Counted from the first letter of the stretch, positions 11,998-23,508 are shown. The stretch is 64,000 nucleotides of DNA from Halisarca cf. caerulea (GCA_963170055.1 CAUJGJ010000087.1:767501-831500); one strand, 5' to 3'. Notes: generated from the sequence alone by a model not told the origin. Numbers and translations are program-made.

Positions 11998-13945
11998 GTT
12001 GAGGGCTTAGCCTGAGTATAGTGTGGGGTCCCCATATTTACGTGTCTCACACACAGCATGCTATGCTGGGGCCCTTTAGTGTGGGGTCCCCATATCTACA
12101 TGTGTCTCACACACAGCATGCTATGCTGGGTCAACATAGTGTGGGGTCCCCATATCTACATGTGTCTTACACACAGCATGCTATGCTGGGTCCCTATAGT
12201 GTGGGGTCCCCATATCTACACGTGTCTCACACACGGCATGCTATGCTGGGGCCCTGTTGTGTGGGGTCCCCATATCTACAAGTGTCTCACACACAGCATG
12301 CTATGCTGGGGCCCTGTTGTGTGGGGTCCCCATATCTACATGGGCTCCTTGCACAGCATGCTATGCTTGGGCCCTGTTGTGTGGGGTCCCCATATCTACA
12401 TGTGTCTCACACATAGCATGCTATACTGGGGCCCTGTTGTGTGGGGTCCCTATATCTACATGGGCTCCATGCACAGCATGCTATGTGGGGCCTTATATTC
12501 AGTATAGTGTGTGGGTTCCCCATATCTATGTACATGTGTCTCACCATAGATACTAGAAGCCTTCTAGTATCTATGGTCTCACACACAGCATGCTATGCTG
12601 GGGCCCTGTTGTGTGGGGTCCCTATATCTACACGGGTCTCACACACAGCATGTTATGTTGGGGCCTTATATTCAGTATAGTGTGTGTGTGTATGGGTCTC
12701 ATGCACAGCATGCTATGTTAGGGGCTTAGACTGAGTATAGTGTATGGGGTCCCCATATCTACGTACACGGGTTTCACACACAGCATGCTATGCTGGGGCC
12801 CTGTTGTGTGGGGTCCCCATATCTACATGGGGTCCATGCCCAGCATGCTATGCTGGGGCCTTATATTCAGTATAGTGTATGGGGTCCCCATATCTACATG
12901 GGGTCCATGCCCAGCATGCTATGCTGGGACCTTATATTCAGTATAGTGTGTGGGGTCCCCGTATCTACACGGGTCTCACACACAGCATGCTATGTTGAGG
13001 GCTTAGACTGAGTATAGTGTGGAGTCCTCATATCTACAAGTGTCTCACACACAGCATGCTATGCTGGGTCCCTATAGTGTGGGGTCCCCATATCTACAAG
13101 TGTCATCACACACAGCATGCTATGCTGGGTCCCTATAGTGTGGGGTCCCCATATCTACATGTGTCTCACACACAGCATGCTATGCTGGGTCCCTATAGTG
13201 TGGGGTCCCCATATCTACACGTGTCTCACACACAGCATGCTATGCTGGGTCCCTATAGTGTGGGGTCCCCATATCTACAAGTGTCTCACACACGGCATGC
13301 TATGCTGGGGCCCTGTTGTGTGGGGTCCCCATATCTACAAGTGTCTCACACACAGTATGCTATGCCGGGGCCCTGTTGTGTGGGGTCCCTATATCTACAT
13401 GGGCTCCATACACAGCATGCTATGTGGGGCCTTATATTCAGTATAGTGTGGGGTCCCCATATCTTCATGGCTCTCACGCATACCATGCTATGTTGGGGGC
13501 TTAGACTGAGTATAGTATGGGGTCCCCATATCTACAAGTGTCTCACACACGGCATGCTATGCTGGGGCCCTGTTGTGTGGGGTCCCCATATCTACAAGTG
13601 TCTCACACACAGTATGCTATGCCGGGGCCCTGTTGTGTGGGGTCCCTATATCTACATGGGCTCCATACACAGCATGCTATGTGGGGCCTTATATTCAGTA
13701 TAGTGTGGGGTCCCCATATCTTCATGGCTCTCACGCATACCATGCTATGTTGGGGGCTTAGACTGAGTATAGTATGGGGTCCCCATATCTGTGCATGCTA
13801 TCACATGGCCATGGGTCTCACATACATGTTAACCTGGAACTCGATAGTGAGGGATCCCCATATCTACAGTACATGGGTTTCACACACAGCATGCTATGCT
13901 GGGGCCTATACTGAGTATAGTGTGGGGTCCCCACATCTACATGCC
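11998..13945. repeat. Tandem array of a ~60-bp unit, right arm
   Basis: Inverted counterpart of the left array. Between 12060 and 12420 the unit period is exactly 60 bp (ends ...CACACAGCATG, contains GTGGGGTCCCCATATCTACA). A block of about 257 bp at 13259-13516 is repeated at 13517-13773, showing higher-order duplication. One unit is interrupted at 12544-12576 by a 33-bp hairpin insertion. Reading frames through the array are repetitive and probably not translated. Confidence 0.95.
12544..12576. mobile_element. 33-bp perfect micro-hairpin insertion with 5-bp duplication
   Basis: CCATAGATACTAGAAG, one C, then its exact reverse complement. It splits a 60-bp repeat unit, whose flanking TCTCA (12539-12543) is duplicated at 12577-12581. 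Neighbouring units show the uninterrupted site, so an insertion is directly visible. Confidence 0.75.
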
Positions 13946-14228
13946 ATCAGTGAAAGTTAGTATGTACTTATTGCCACATGGCATTAACTTTCTGGAAGTA
14001 TACGTAGAGTAATAATATCCTTTCCTAGGTGATCCCATCATGATGGTATAGCTGACCATATCATTATGACACTGGAACTACTTTGTCTGATGGACTCAAG
14101 GCATTGGTTGATACTACATGCAGTATACATGTGCAGCAGTTGGGTTATAGTGTCAGCCATCATACTGTAGAGCATAAGTTCTTTTCAAAATCTATCATAT
14201 CATGGACTATGAAGGTACGGACATGTGT

Positions 14229-14235
14229 GTGTGTC

Positions 14236-14286
<51 letters not shown>

Positions 14287-14310
14287 GTGTGTTTGTTTGT
14301 GCATGTATGT
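14229..14310. repeat. (TG)n microsatellite
   Basis: Dinucleotide TG run inside a part of the right arm (about 14080-14520) that has no counterpart in the left arm at this position. Confidence 0.95.
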
Positions 14311-15577
14311 ATAATATTATATTTCTAGCCAAACGAAATTCTTTCAGTACAGGAGGTAAAATACGTATACTATTAATTTTGCTCCTGTAATCAGAAATTT
14401 TGGTTGGCCATGCCAAATTTAAAGCATAAGTTGCATACATGAAGGTCCAACTGAAGGTAGGATCACCAATTATTGCTGCTATATAATAATACTTATACCT
14501 TTAAATTTATTATACAGAATTTCACTGTGCATGGATATCCACATAATGTGTGTGCATGAAACTGATATGCAGTTTTATATAACATGTACAGAAATTTAAT
14601 TTGTGTAGTAGAAAGTTAGTATCAGGAAATACATAACATTACTGTATAGAGTCTTAGTCTTTGTTTGTGGTGTGAATTCTTATTGTGTTGGAATACAAAT
14701 TTATATTCCGTATTTGCATGCTGGAATGCAAATTTGTGTTTTGAAGTTAATTCCATCCACATTATAGAATACAAATTAGTACTCTGAAGTGCAATATTGG
14801 ATTACGAATTTGTGCTCTGAAGTACAATAGTGTTGGATTGCTAATTTGTGCTCTGAAGTACAATAGTGTTGGATTACAAATTTGTGCATGCTCTGAAGTA
14901 CAATGTTGGATGACAAAATTGTGCTCTGATTTGCAATGCTGGATAAAAAAATTGTGCTCTGCATCGGAATACAAAATTTGTGCTTTGAAATGCAATGGTT
15001 GGAGTTACTGTAATAATTTGTGTAACTAGTTGTGACCCATTGAAACAATCTTCTTCCTCCTGTAGGAGCAATTATAGCCGGAGTAGCCCAAGAAGTTGAG
15101 TATCCTACATTGTATACTCTCCAGAGAGGACACTGCATGTGATATTGGAAAAGATGTAGAACATTTAGTCATGCAGTGTTACAGTATTGTAACAGTACAA
15201 ATTCTTAACATTGTTTGCTCAAAGCAATTGCCAAATAAATGTTCAGTGCTAATTATCGAATATTATAATCAGTACAGTATACTGTGATCGACACAAAATT
15301 ATCAAATCAAAGTATACTTAGTCTAACAGGTAGTCTAAGAGATCAATGCACAAATTAAAGAAATTAGACACCGTTTCAAGAAGCTGCTTAATAACATATA
15401 GTGTATGCAATATAACTGCATAAATATGCTCTATATAATTTTTTTTTTTTTTTTGAATTCATAGTACATTTACAGCATACATATATATACAGAAATTAAA
15501 TTACGATGATTTAATATGCACGGAAATTAAAAGTGTATGTCATGTGAGGCCAATAAAGAAAATTTTGATCAATGATG

Positions 15578-16745
15578 ATCTATACAATTCTTAGCTACTT
15601 CAATCAGATGTGGGAATCTGTCCCTCCACAACGCATTGGGAGATTGATGGGGGAGTATTGTTGGAGTGGATGGAGCGGCATCCTCGAAGGCACATGATGG
15701 CCGATCTATAGTGAGGGCAAAACCAAGATGGCAATGCATCCAACGGATGACAGTACTATAGGACTCATCTCTCTTCACATGCAGCAAGTAGGTGGGCAAG
15801 TCTCTTGTAGACAATAGTGGTTGACTTACCCATCCCACCTGAAGTTGAAAAGACAAGTGGAGAGAAGGATGCATGCTCAACTTCTCTAATACGTTGTCCA
15901 TACTGTCGTCTCTTCTCTAAGACTTGTTCATGTCGTTTGAAGTGGGCATCTGGAGGGAGATCGCGATATGAATCTGCATTAGGGTTGAAAACTCTCACAT
16001 CATTAAGACCTTCTCAAAACGTGATCCCCAGAATCTGCAGGCACTGATGTCTGATCTAGCTTCTTCCTGTCTATTTGCAGTCCTGTAATGTAGCACCTCC
16101 CCTGTAAGTGGTTGTAGGTGTGGCTCCACACACACATCGTGACATACCTCATCTAGAAGAGATGCTGAGAGGTCACAGACCTCATTGTGTCTCAAGGTGG
16201 GAAATGCTCCCTTGAGTCAGCTCAAGGCATGAATGGTTTTCCATACTCGCATCTAGTTGGCACACCATCTGGGGGCCAGCCATATATGAAAGCCACAGCA
16301 TCATGAAAAGCACGCTTATGGAGAGCAAAGTCATAAACTTTCAGAGGAATGGTGGACAGCCAGGAAGATGCACCATCTTGGCTGATGATTGCTATCTGAC
16401 GTTGAAGTTTGGATGGGAGGTGCTCCACAGTTCTGCTAGAGATAACGCTTTTCTCATGAAGATGTTGTCTTATGACTTCCTTCTTGTTCTCAGCATGCTC
16501 CTGAAGAAGGTTGGTGTCGAGCACTCTCTGTTGATTTATCACTGCTTTTACCAACGGACCACATATCCTTTGTGAGAGGGATCTCTGCTGAGAAGATATC
16601 TGGTGTGTATAATGGGTATGCCCATACCACCATCTCTGACTGGGAGAGCGAACTTCAAGAGATCCCTTTCATACTCGGTGAGAGCTTGTCTTCCGGTAAG
16701 TGCAGGAATAAGTTTCTTGCGGATTGCAATTTCTAGTGGCTGCAA
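15578..16745 (-). pseudogene. LINE-like retroelement 3' end: post-RT and nuclease-like region, frameshifted
   Basis: Read on the minus strand the pieces are collinear with a common invertebrate retroelement C-terminus: QPLEIAIRKKLIPALTGR; then ASSWLSTIPLKVYDFALHKR and AFHDAVAFIYGWPPDGVP; then RHNEVCDLSASLLDEVCHDV, EPHLQPLTGEVL; then DVRVFNPNADSYRDLPPDAH, REVEHASFSPLVFSTSGGMG. At least three frameshifts separate these blocks, so it is dead. The D-I...FW...DVRV arrangement resembles a PD-(D/E)xK-type nuclease, which is an inference. The element is embedded in the right arm of the palindrome, and its left-arm counterpart is truncated. Confidence 0.85.
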
Positions 16746-16870
16746 CTGTTCATTAGATAGAGATATCTATATAATATTATTACATTATATTAATATTTAA
16801 TTTATATAAATTCATACATACCATGCAATATAGTTTGGACATCAAGTTGATTTGTACTTTCTGCCACCAC

Positions 16871-17107
16871 CTACATAGTAGACTGAGATGTTCTTCCTCT
16901 ACTGTAATTGTAAAAAGAACTTGTCTCGCTTCCTTGCATGAGAGCATGTTTTTCTGATTTCATGGAGACAGGTGCGTATTTGCATTTAGTCACATAATGG
17001 AAAATTTTGCTGAACGTAAATCTGCCGTCGGATAATCCTTCTTTCTGCTGCCCATGTGCCCATTCGCTCGCCCATTTCGCCTTCTTACGTATTGTCGCAC
17101 GCTTCAT
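16871..17107 (-). CDS. Right-arm copy of the conserved small ORF
   Basis: Inverted counterpart of 6571-6807. It is open over the same stretch with few replacements (for example KYAPVSMKSEKH). Its coding status is as uncertain as that of the left copy. Confidence 0.22.
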   Translation of the reverse strand: MKRATIRKKAKWASEWAHGQQKEGLSDGRFTFSKIFHYVTKCKYAPVSMKSEKHALMQGSETSSFYNYSRGRTSQSTM

Positions 17108-17289
17108 CCTTTCTTCGAGTCGTAGATACAGTTTTGTTAAATATCGCTTAAAATCTAAATCTTATGGCACATCGCTGTACAGTGGGGCCCCATCTTTATT
17201 ATGGGGTCCCCATATCTACGTAGATTTGGGGACGGGGGTCCTCATATCTACGGGGGGCCCCATATCATTATGACACCGGTCCTGTCGCA

Positions 17290-17950
17290 GGAAGTCGGTA
17301 CAGCATCGTTGTGTGACATCAGATAGATAAAACTTTAAGTATAATAGTATTACTTGATCGCCGTGAACAAAGTTCAAAACCTCGCTGAAAATGTAGAAGC
17401 ATAGAAGTGGATATGTGACGATTCGAAATATAATTTAGTTACATAATAAATTAAATATCATATTGATTGTCTGTAATACTATTGTTGTTGATGGATTATT
17501 AATGTTTTGCGTATTATATAGAGGATGATGTATTTAAATTCTGCTTAGGAGATTGATACAAACAGGTTCAACACTATATAGAGATTTGGCAATCCTCTAC
17601 CTACAAAGAAAAACAAAATATATAATAGTACTAAATTTAAGTACGCTTATTAAAGTATAAATTTACAAGTCTGACTAACTGCAGCTAAGACAGGAATCAA
17701 CACTTTGCTACAGCTATGTTTTTGAATCTGCCAATTTATTCCTCAGATAAGATCTTTGAGAACATTATAAGACTTAGTGCAAAAATGCAAATTATAAATG
17801 TGAAAGTATTGTACAATGCCTTCGTTACGCTCATAATATAATGAACAGAAAAGAAAAAAATTGAGTGTACTTTCAGTGAATGTTTGCGGCTGCCATTCTG
17901 TTTTATACGCAAAATGCACAAACTAGCATGCAAATTCTCTAACTTACTGA
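17290..17950. other. Flank to the right of the palindrome, no gene seen
   Basis: AT-rich sequence with no convincing exon. A frame at 17933-17736 (minus) could be a 3' exon of the 18.2-kb signal-peptide gene. An alternative frame from the acceptor CATGCTAG at about 17923 reads FVHFAYKTEWQPQTF and stops just before an AATAAA. Neither choice is decisive. Confidence 0.4.
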
Positions 17951-18014
17951 TTTTTCAATAATTGCTTGGCAATGCATGCATGCATATATTCAGAATGCAT
18001 GCATGGATGCAAAC

Positions 18015-18212
18015 CTTCATGTCACCACCCAGAAAGAACTCTAAGCGATGCTGACAATCATCAACAGTAATGACTGGGGTCTCAATCAGCTCATTCACCT
18101 CCATCCAAACATCAGATAAGGACTTTGACAAGGTGTCAAAGTTTGAGAAGCTGCATGCAAGCCTTAGGGTATAAAGCGTACTAAACAAAACCAAAATCAG
18201 GTTATTCCACAT
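18015..18212 (-). CDS. First exon of an unknown secreted or membrane protein
   Basis: ATG at 18212 opens a 66-codon exon ending in phase 0 at a donor (ATGAAG|GTTTGC). The product begins MWNNLILVLFSTLYTLRLAC, a clear hydrophobic signal sequence, and ends EFFLGGDMK. No family is recognised. The downstream exon is not secure: a candidate lies at about 17923-17737 (see flank entry), but its acceptor has a weak pyrimidine tract. About 270 bp upstream lies another CCGGTG-ended element. An isolated signal-like ORF arising by chance cannot be excluded. Confidence 0.4.
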
Positions 18213-18486
18213 TCCAACCTGGATTCTTCTCTAATTCCTTGGATTTAACAATTTATAGGTGACTGTCCTTCAGCGAAGTGCTTTATACTGTAGTCTGAAG
18301 GTTTCTCAAATTGCCAGTTACTACACGCTTACAAATTAAAGTAACGAAACATCCGTAGGCTGTAACTCCATGCACTTTGAATTCATTTAAAACCAAATCT
18401 ACTGTAACAGTTGCTTAAGATCGAAAAGGTACGCTATAGTGCCGTTCCGTTCTTGACAGGCTTTTAGCTGGACCACAACAGGAAGT

Positions 18487-19748
18487 CCGGTGACGTAACA
18501 TTTTGGGCCCCTCATTCTAGGCCCCCAGCTAGAATTTTAACATTTTAGACCCCCGTTTGAGATTACCCCCCCCCCCTTCCAATGAGTGGTGAAGTGCATG
18601 AGCAGTTTCTGTCTGTGGAGATCTGCATGCCCAACTAGATAGCTTGAACTACACCTACTATCAGAGGAATCACAGCTAGACCCACTGTAACTGGTGCATG
18701 TAAAGAATTGCAACTCCTGATCTTGGGTGATCGATGCCGCAGTCCACCTGGTTTATTCCTTTTGATTGTTATTTACCTTTCAATTGAGTTTTAAAATGAA
18801 TAATACTTCATACATACACAGATCGATTCTGAACTAAGTATCAGAGAAGTATACACATGTCAGTATAATATTATTATTATAAAGTATAGTGTAATGTACA
18901 AAATTTATGTTAATACAAACGAGTGCCAAACCACTTAATAGACTTATTGTTCTTAGTAAAAATAGACATAGGGATGTCTTGGCAACCTCTGTACCATCCT
19001 TTGCACTGATTGCCAAGTACCATTGCTTTATCCCCAGTGTCTGGCTGGATGGCTGAATGGCTGCATCTCTTCTGGTTGTGATAACTAGGCCTTATTATGA
19101 TGGCATTGCATCCATGCACCAATGAAAATAATATTATTATGATTGTTAAGTCCATTACACGGAAGTGCTTTTCAGTATGGACGCATGCCCATGCATTGCC
19201 CTGAAGTATATATGGTTGGTCCCCCAATTGAAAGGATATATGTATTTCTTATTTTTTGTTGTGTGGATCATGCCCAAAATTGCAGAAAGGGCTCCAAATC
19301 TTGGCACATGCACAGCAACAATGAATAGTACCCATTATCACTCAATGTGTGACAGAGCTAGGGGTGCACCCTTCCAGCCCTCAATTTAATCTTTAAAAAT
19401 AACAAGTGTGACCATGCATGTATATCTTATATTATCATTGCTACAATGTATGTGTATTATTGTTAGTAGTGTATTGTTATTACTACTATTATTTTATTCT
19501 TTACTTTTAAATATAAATTATATTTATGATGGAAGATTCTACAAATAGATTGATATATGTTTGCATAGTTGTACTGTCATTTTGGTAGGGGGACCTAATT
19601 TCCAAGCAGGGGTCTAGAATTTTAAAATTTTACACCTCATAGGGGGGTCTGGAATTGTAATATTCTAGGACCGGGGAGATCAAAATTTTAAAATTCTAGT
19701 CCTCGAGGGGCCTAGAATGAAGGTGGGGGCAGTATTTGATGACACCGG
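18487..19748. mobile_element. 1.26-kb element with CCGGTG...CACCGG ends
   Basis: The left end reads AGGAAGTCCGGTGACGTAAC and the right end TGATGACACCGGTCCTATC. Both outer flanks resemble those of the 10.9-kb palindrome (AGGA...CCGG on the left, CCGGTCCT....CAGGA on the right). Sub-terminal blocks are G/C-run rich and in inverted orientation (TTCTAGGCCCCC, TTTTAGACCCCC versus GGGGGTCTGGAATTG, GGGGCCTAGAATG). No protein is recognised inside. Confidence 0.6.
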
Positions 19749-19895
19749 TCCTATCTCAGGAATTGAGGCTGTTTTCCATGCAATCGATCAATCAAATGTC
19801 ATTAATCTGTGTGTGCCATGTAATCTAACAAGCTAGCCTGGCTCTGCTAGCTATGGTGTGTGCTATGGTGTGTATATATATGTGTGCGTACATGC

Positions 19896-19897
<2 letters not shown>

Positions 19898-19964
<67 letters not shown>
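19898..19964. repeat. (TG)n microsatellite
   Basis: Near-pure TG dinucleotide run. The adjacent minus-strand ORF (20155-19980 portion, WHLLHNWFSAWMVAM) is not recognised. Confidence 0.95.
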
Positions 19965-19965
<1 letters not shown>

Positions 19966-20197
19966 AGCAACAGGCTCCTGGGAAAGCCCTGTTAAGTACA
20001 TCAAGTGATGGTTGCATTATACTCTTAGAAGCCAGGAAAGCAGATTCAATCTCTAGGAGAAGTGTCTCACCGTCCAGAACCATTGCCACCATCCAAGCAG
20101 AAAACCAATTGTGCAGTAGATGCCATCTGACATTTATCGTGAAACAAGGAAACAAGGCATTGCTGATGAAAGCATCAAAAAATTATAACTAAGTTTT

Positions 20198-21133
20198 GCC
20201 CCCCCCAGGGGTCTAAAATTTTAGTATTATTTTTAGACCCTACAGTATGAGATTAGCCCCCTTTCAGAAAATGGTGGAATGTTTGCATTAAATTTAATAG
20301 GCATTCCTTTTACCTCATAGGCTTTGAAAGGAATGGCCTCAATGACCTCTGTCTTTGGTATTTTGAAGCAGTTAATGAAATGTTACATCATGCATTACTG
20401 GCTGGTGGTATTTACAGAGTTTTAGTATACTCTTAAAAGACGGATTTCTGTTCAGCACACATACAAACAAGTTTCCAAGCTGTGTTTGGTTTCCTCATAG
20501 TATCTATGATTTCCTGTAGTGCTTGACATGAAGGATCATGCCCTGATGACATAAAGAAGACCTTCTCATATGCAGGATAATGAGAACGATAATTTTATGG
20601 GTGCCCTAAAGTTCATCTTACTGAGTTTTGACTGTAGCCAATGCAATAATTATAGTAATTTCATAATTTCATATATAAATCCATGTGGGACGTTTTGACT
20701 ATAACAAAAAAAAATCAGCCAAAAAGGTCATGTGAACAATCCACAGTCTGTTTCTGCGTACTAAAGTGAACCTAATGAATCTACACTCAGATTAATTATA
20801 TTATACTGTTTGAATTGATCGATTGCATGAAAATTGCATCAAAACTAACTCATGCATACAGTGTGCGCCTCTCCTATCAATAACTTTAAACTAGTAAGGC
20901 TAATGATGGAAATACCTGCAGATAGATTGGGATTTATTTGTGTGCCTATAACTGTCATTTTTGTAGGGGGGCTAATTTCACAGGCAGGGGTTAAGAATTA
21001 TAAAATTTTACACCCCCTGGAGGGGCCTAAAATTTTAACAATCTAGGCCCAGGGGGCTCAAAATTTTTCACATTCTAGACGTGGAAGTGTCTGGAATAAG
21101 GTGGGGGGCGGGGGGGGGGGGGATTTTAAGACA
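20198..21133. mobile_element. 0.94-kb element related to 18487-19748
   Basis: Shares the sub-terminal modules of the preceding element: the left has GGGGTCTAAAATTTTAG and AGATTAGCCCCC. The right has GGGGGGCTAATTTCACAGGC, then GGGGCCTAAAATTTTAAC and a G-run, ending AAGACACC. The extreme CCGGTG end is degraded. It is a probable non-autonomous relative; nothing coding is recognised. Confidence 0.5.
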
Positions 21134-21370
21134 CCAGAATTGAAGTCTCACTTGGCAATGCAGTCCAAGATGATGTGGATATTGTATACTGGACTGAAGC
21201 AGTTTTATATATCCTTTCCAAAAGGGTGATGAAATGTACCAACAATGCATCTACCAACACCTTACCGAACAATGCTATAATCCTGACCCTTTGGTACAGA
21301 GGGCAGGTATTAGCCCAGTGTAAGTTGCGTGGATTCAATCCCAGACACATGCAGCTCATGATCAGTTCTG

Positions 21371-21405
21371 TTATAGATACTAGAACAACCATTCTAGTAT
21401 CTAAG
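21371..21405. mobile_element. 35-bp micro-hairpin with 6-7-bp flanking duplication
   Basis: Arms AGATACTAGAA and TTCTAGTATCT around a short loop. The flanking GTTCTG at 21365-21370 is repeated at 21406-21411. The arm sequence is the same as in the insertion at 12544-12576. Confidence 0.6.
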
Positions 21406-22095
21406 GTTCTGTCTATCATCCATTCCTTTCTACTGGACCACATTTGTGACTGCCGGATTCTGTGTGATTTACCAGGACTTCAATACACTTTTCCACTACA
21501 CATAGCCACCAAGATAAGAAATACAGTGTCATTTTACTATGTACTGAATTGATAATAATCCTTTAAAAGATAATTTTCCGATGCCTACGTCAGGAAGATC
21601 ATTTGCTTTCATAGTCTACTGTATAGCTGTTCTGAGAACAAATACCTCAACCAACCATTCACCATCCAAGTTGGATCTAGGGGAGTGCATGATTAACTTG
21701 CCTTGAATGGCCAATCTGGAAATTTTTTTACACCCGAAAAGAATGTCTGGTACAATTTTCTTGTGTCTCCATACATATATCTCAGGCTGCAATCAAGAAA
21801 CTGTGTGCTCTGATAGATACGTATAATCTTCTACCCCACACTCCCCAGCTTCCATCCCAAATGAAATCCCACTGCAGTACAGATTACTATAGAAAATGCC
21901 TTACTTGAGTGTCAAGATCGACGTACCTGAATATTTTAAATTTTAAAACTAAAATGGCCTCAAATACAACCTTATATAACCTGTGTGTGTGCGAGCATTC
22001 AGATATATTATGGAGTGCTGGGGTATACGTACTTAACTAGAGGGATCTGGGGGTATGGGGTCTACAGTAGGGAAAATTTGAGTTTATATATATAA

Positions 22096-22201
<106 letters not shown>

Positions 22202-23244
22202 GGTAATATGAGATATCTGCCTCCCTTCCATCTGTTTGCTATTCGCCCCATTATCAGGGGCATAGGATCACTCACACAAGTGAGGGGGCGGAAGATTTTA
22301 ATGGAGCATTGGACAACATATTAAATACATGTAGGTATTTGGCTCCTACTAACTGCTGCAATAACTGTCAATGGTATGGTGCATGGTTAGTGAGCTTACA
22401 ACACAATTCAGTATACAGTGCATTGGATCAATGATAGGGTTTTTACTTGTGTTGCAATCAATTGTGTATGTGCTACTATTATAATAATACCTCCTGTCAG
22501 AAAATCACCTTTGCATGTCTGGACCGCATCCAGACAAAGGAGGCAAATTCAATGGAGAGTGCAGTGAAGTCTTTGTGAAAAAAAGATAGCTTGAGCCACA
22601 GTTAAGTGACCCTTTGTAAAGGTGTCACTATTATGGAGGGCTTAAATGCGTGTCAATACAAGGCATCCATGCAGGGGTGCAGCTAAGAACATTCACACCA
22701 GTGAGAAGCCAGATGAATTTACGTATGATATATATACAGTGCATATAACAACAACATGTAGACATATGTATGATATCAGGACCCTATATGAATATTTGCT
22801 GATAATGAGGGGCCAAGACCCCCTGGTTCCTACACCTATACAAGGGATGTCAAATGAGGCAGATTTAAGATGTCCTGCATGCATGATTGTGCAAGTAGCT
22901 ATAGATGTTTGCACTCTTGGATGTGTCCTTGAACTTAGCTTAGCAATATACTGTACTCGGTTGGGAGAAGCTCCAGGATAAGCAGGAAGATGTTTTTAAT
23001 TATAAGTCGATATCTGCCAAGGAAAGACACTTTCCTGTCTCTATCCAACAGCTAAGGTAAAATCTATCATTTTCGCCTTAATACCAAAAGCAAGGACTAA
23101 TACAAACATTAATGGTCCCTTAATTGCCACAAAAGTTGTCAAACGCTATCAAAATGGCTCAAGATGCCACCTAATATAAATTACAAACTCGAATTTTCCC
23201 AAGGGGAGCATACCCACAGTCCCCCTCATGTTATAAACCATTAC

Positions 23245-23413
23245 CAGGGGTGTACAAATGCTCATACAAGTGAGGGTGACGAAAGATTCTAGATGAAGCA
23301 TTTATACAATGTCATAATTTAATATGTTAAACACATGCATGATTTTGGGTCCTTCTCCCTATAGGCGAGGGGGGCATGGGCCCCTTGACCCCCTTGGTTA
23401 CTAGACCAATGCC
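23245..23413. mobile_element. Short TIR element (CAGGGG family)
   Basis: Counterpart of the copy at 2043-2207 in the duplicated segment, with the same order of CAGGGGTGTA..., ACAAGTGAGGGTGACG and a C/G-rich 3' end. Confidence 0.6.
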
Positions 23414-23508
23414 TACAATACCGCATTGCATGTGTTCATAGGCAACTAGGGTAATATGAGATATCTGCCCCCTTCCATCTGTTTACTATCGACCCCATAA
23501 TTATTATT

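Larger units (their letters stand above)
6402..17279. mobile_element. 10.9-kb imperfect palindrome with transposon-like ends
   Basis: The ends are inverted copies: the left begins CCGGTGTCATAATGATATGG and the right ends with its complement (…CATTATGACACCGG). Matching continues inward over ~4.8 kb of the left arm (6402-11254) against the right arm (11255-17279). Pairs include 6402-6960 with 16740-17279, 7000-7440 with 16230-16750, 7560-8280 with 14640-15430, the two 60-bp repeat arrays, 10740-11000 with 11460-11760, and 11100-11254 with 11255-11400. The right arm is longer mainly because the left lost ~650 bp of retroelement (counterpart of 15550-16200) and has a shorter spacer near 8270. The centre carries the same CCGG/GGTGTCA end motif as the outer termini, so two inverted ~5-kb elements joined end to end is one reading. 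No transposase is recognised. Confidence 0.8.

Noticed and set aside
8397..13945. CRISPR-like regular repeats
   Set aside because: Units are contiguous and 60 bp long with no unique spacers, in an animal-type genome.
8429..13960. Long repetitive ORFs (up to 267 codons) in the 60-bp arrays, resembling a secreted repeat protein
   Set aside because: Several frames and both strands stay open because the unit is near a multiple of three. Start codons lie inside units, and there is no signal peptide or flanking exon.
6402..17279. Palindrome as a simple assembly artefact of one arm copied in reverse
   Set aside because: The arms differ by many substitutions, large indels and array structure. Long-read confirmation would still be decisive.
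18910..19389. ORFs in both directions inside the 18487-19748 element (for example GDKAMVLGNQCKGWYRG)
   Set aside because: They are short and overlapping, with no domain recognised. A transposase would be larger and show catalytic motifs.
19980..20155. Minus-strand frame WHLLHNWFSAWMVAMVLDGE as an exon
   Set aside because: No recognised family, no clear acceptor and donor, and it ends in the TG tract. An exon of the 18.2-kb gene would have to lie downstream of it, not here.
21301..21345. GATTCAATCCC near 21330 as a tRNA T-arm
   Set aside because: No cloverleaf, acceptor stem or A/B box spacing could be found around it. No tRNA or rRNA was identified anywhere in the window.
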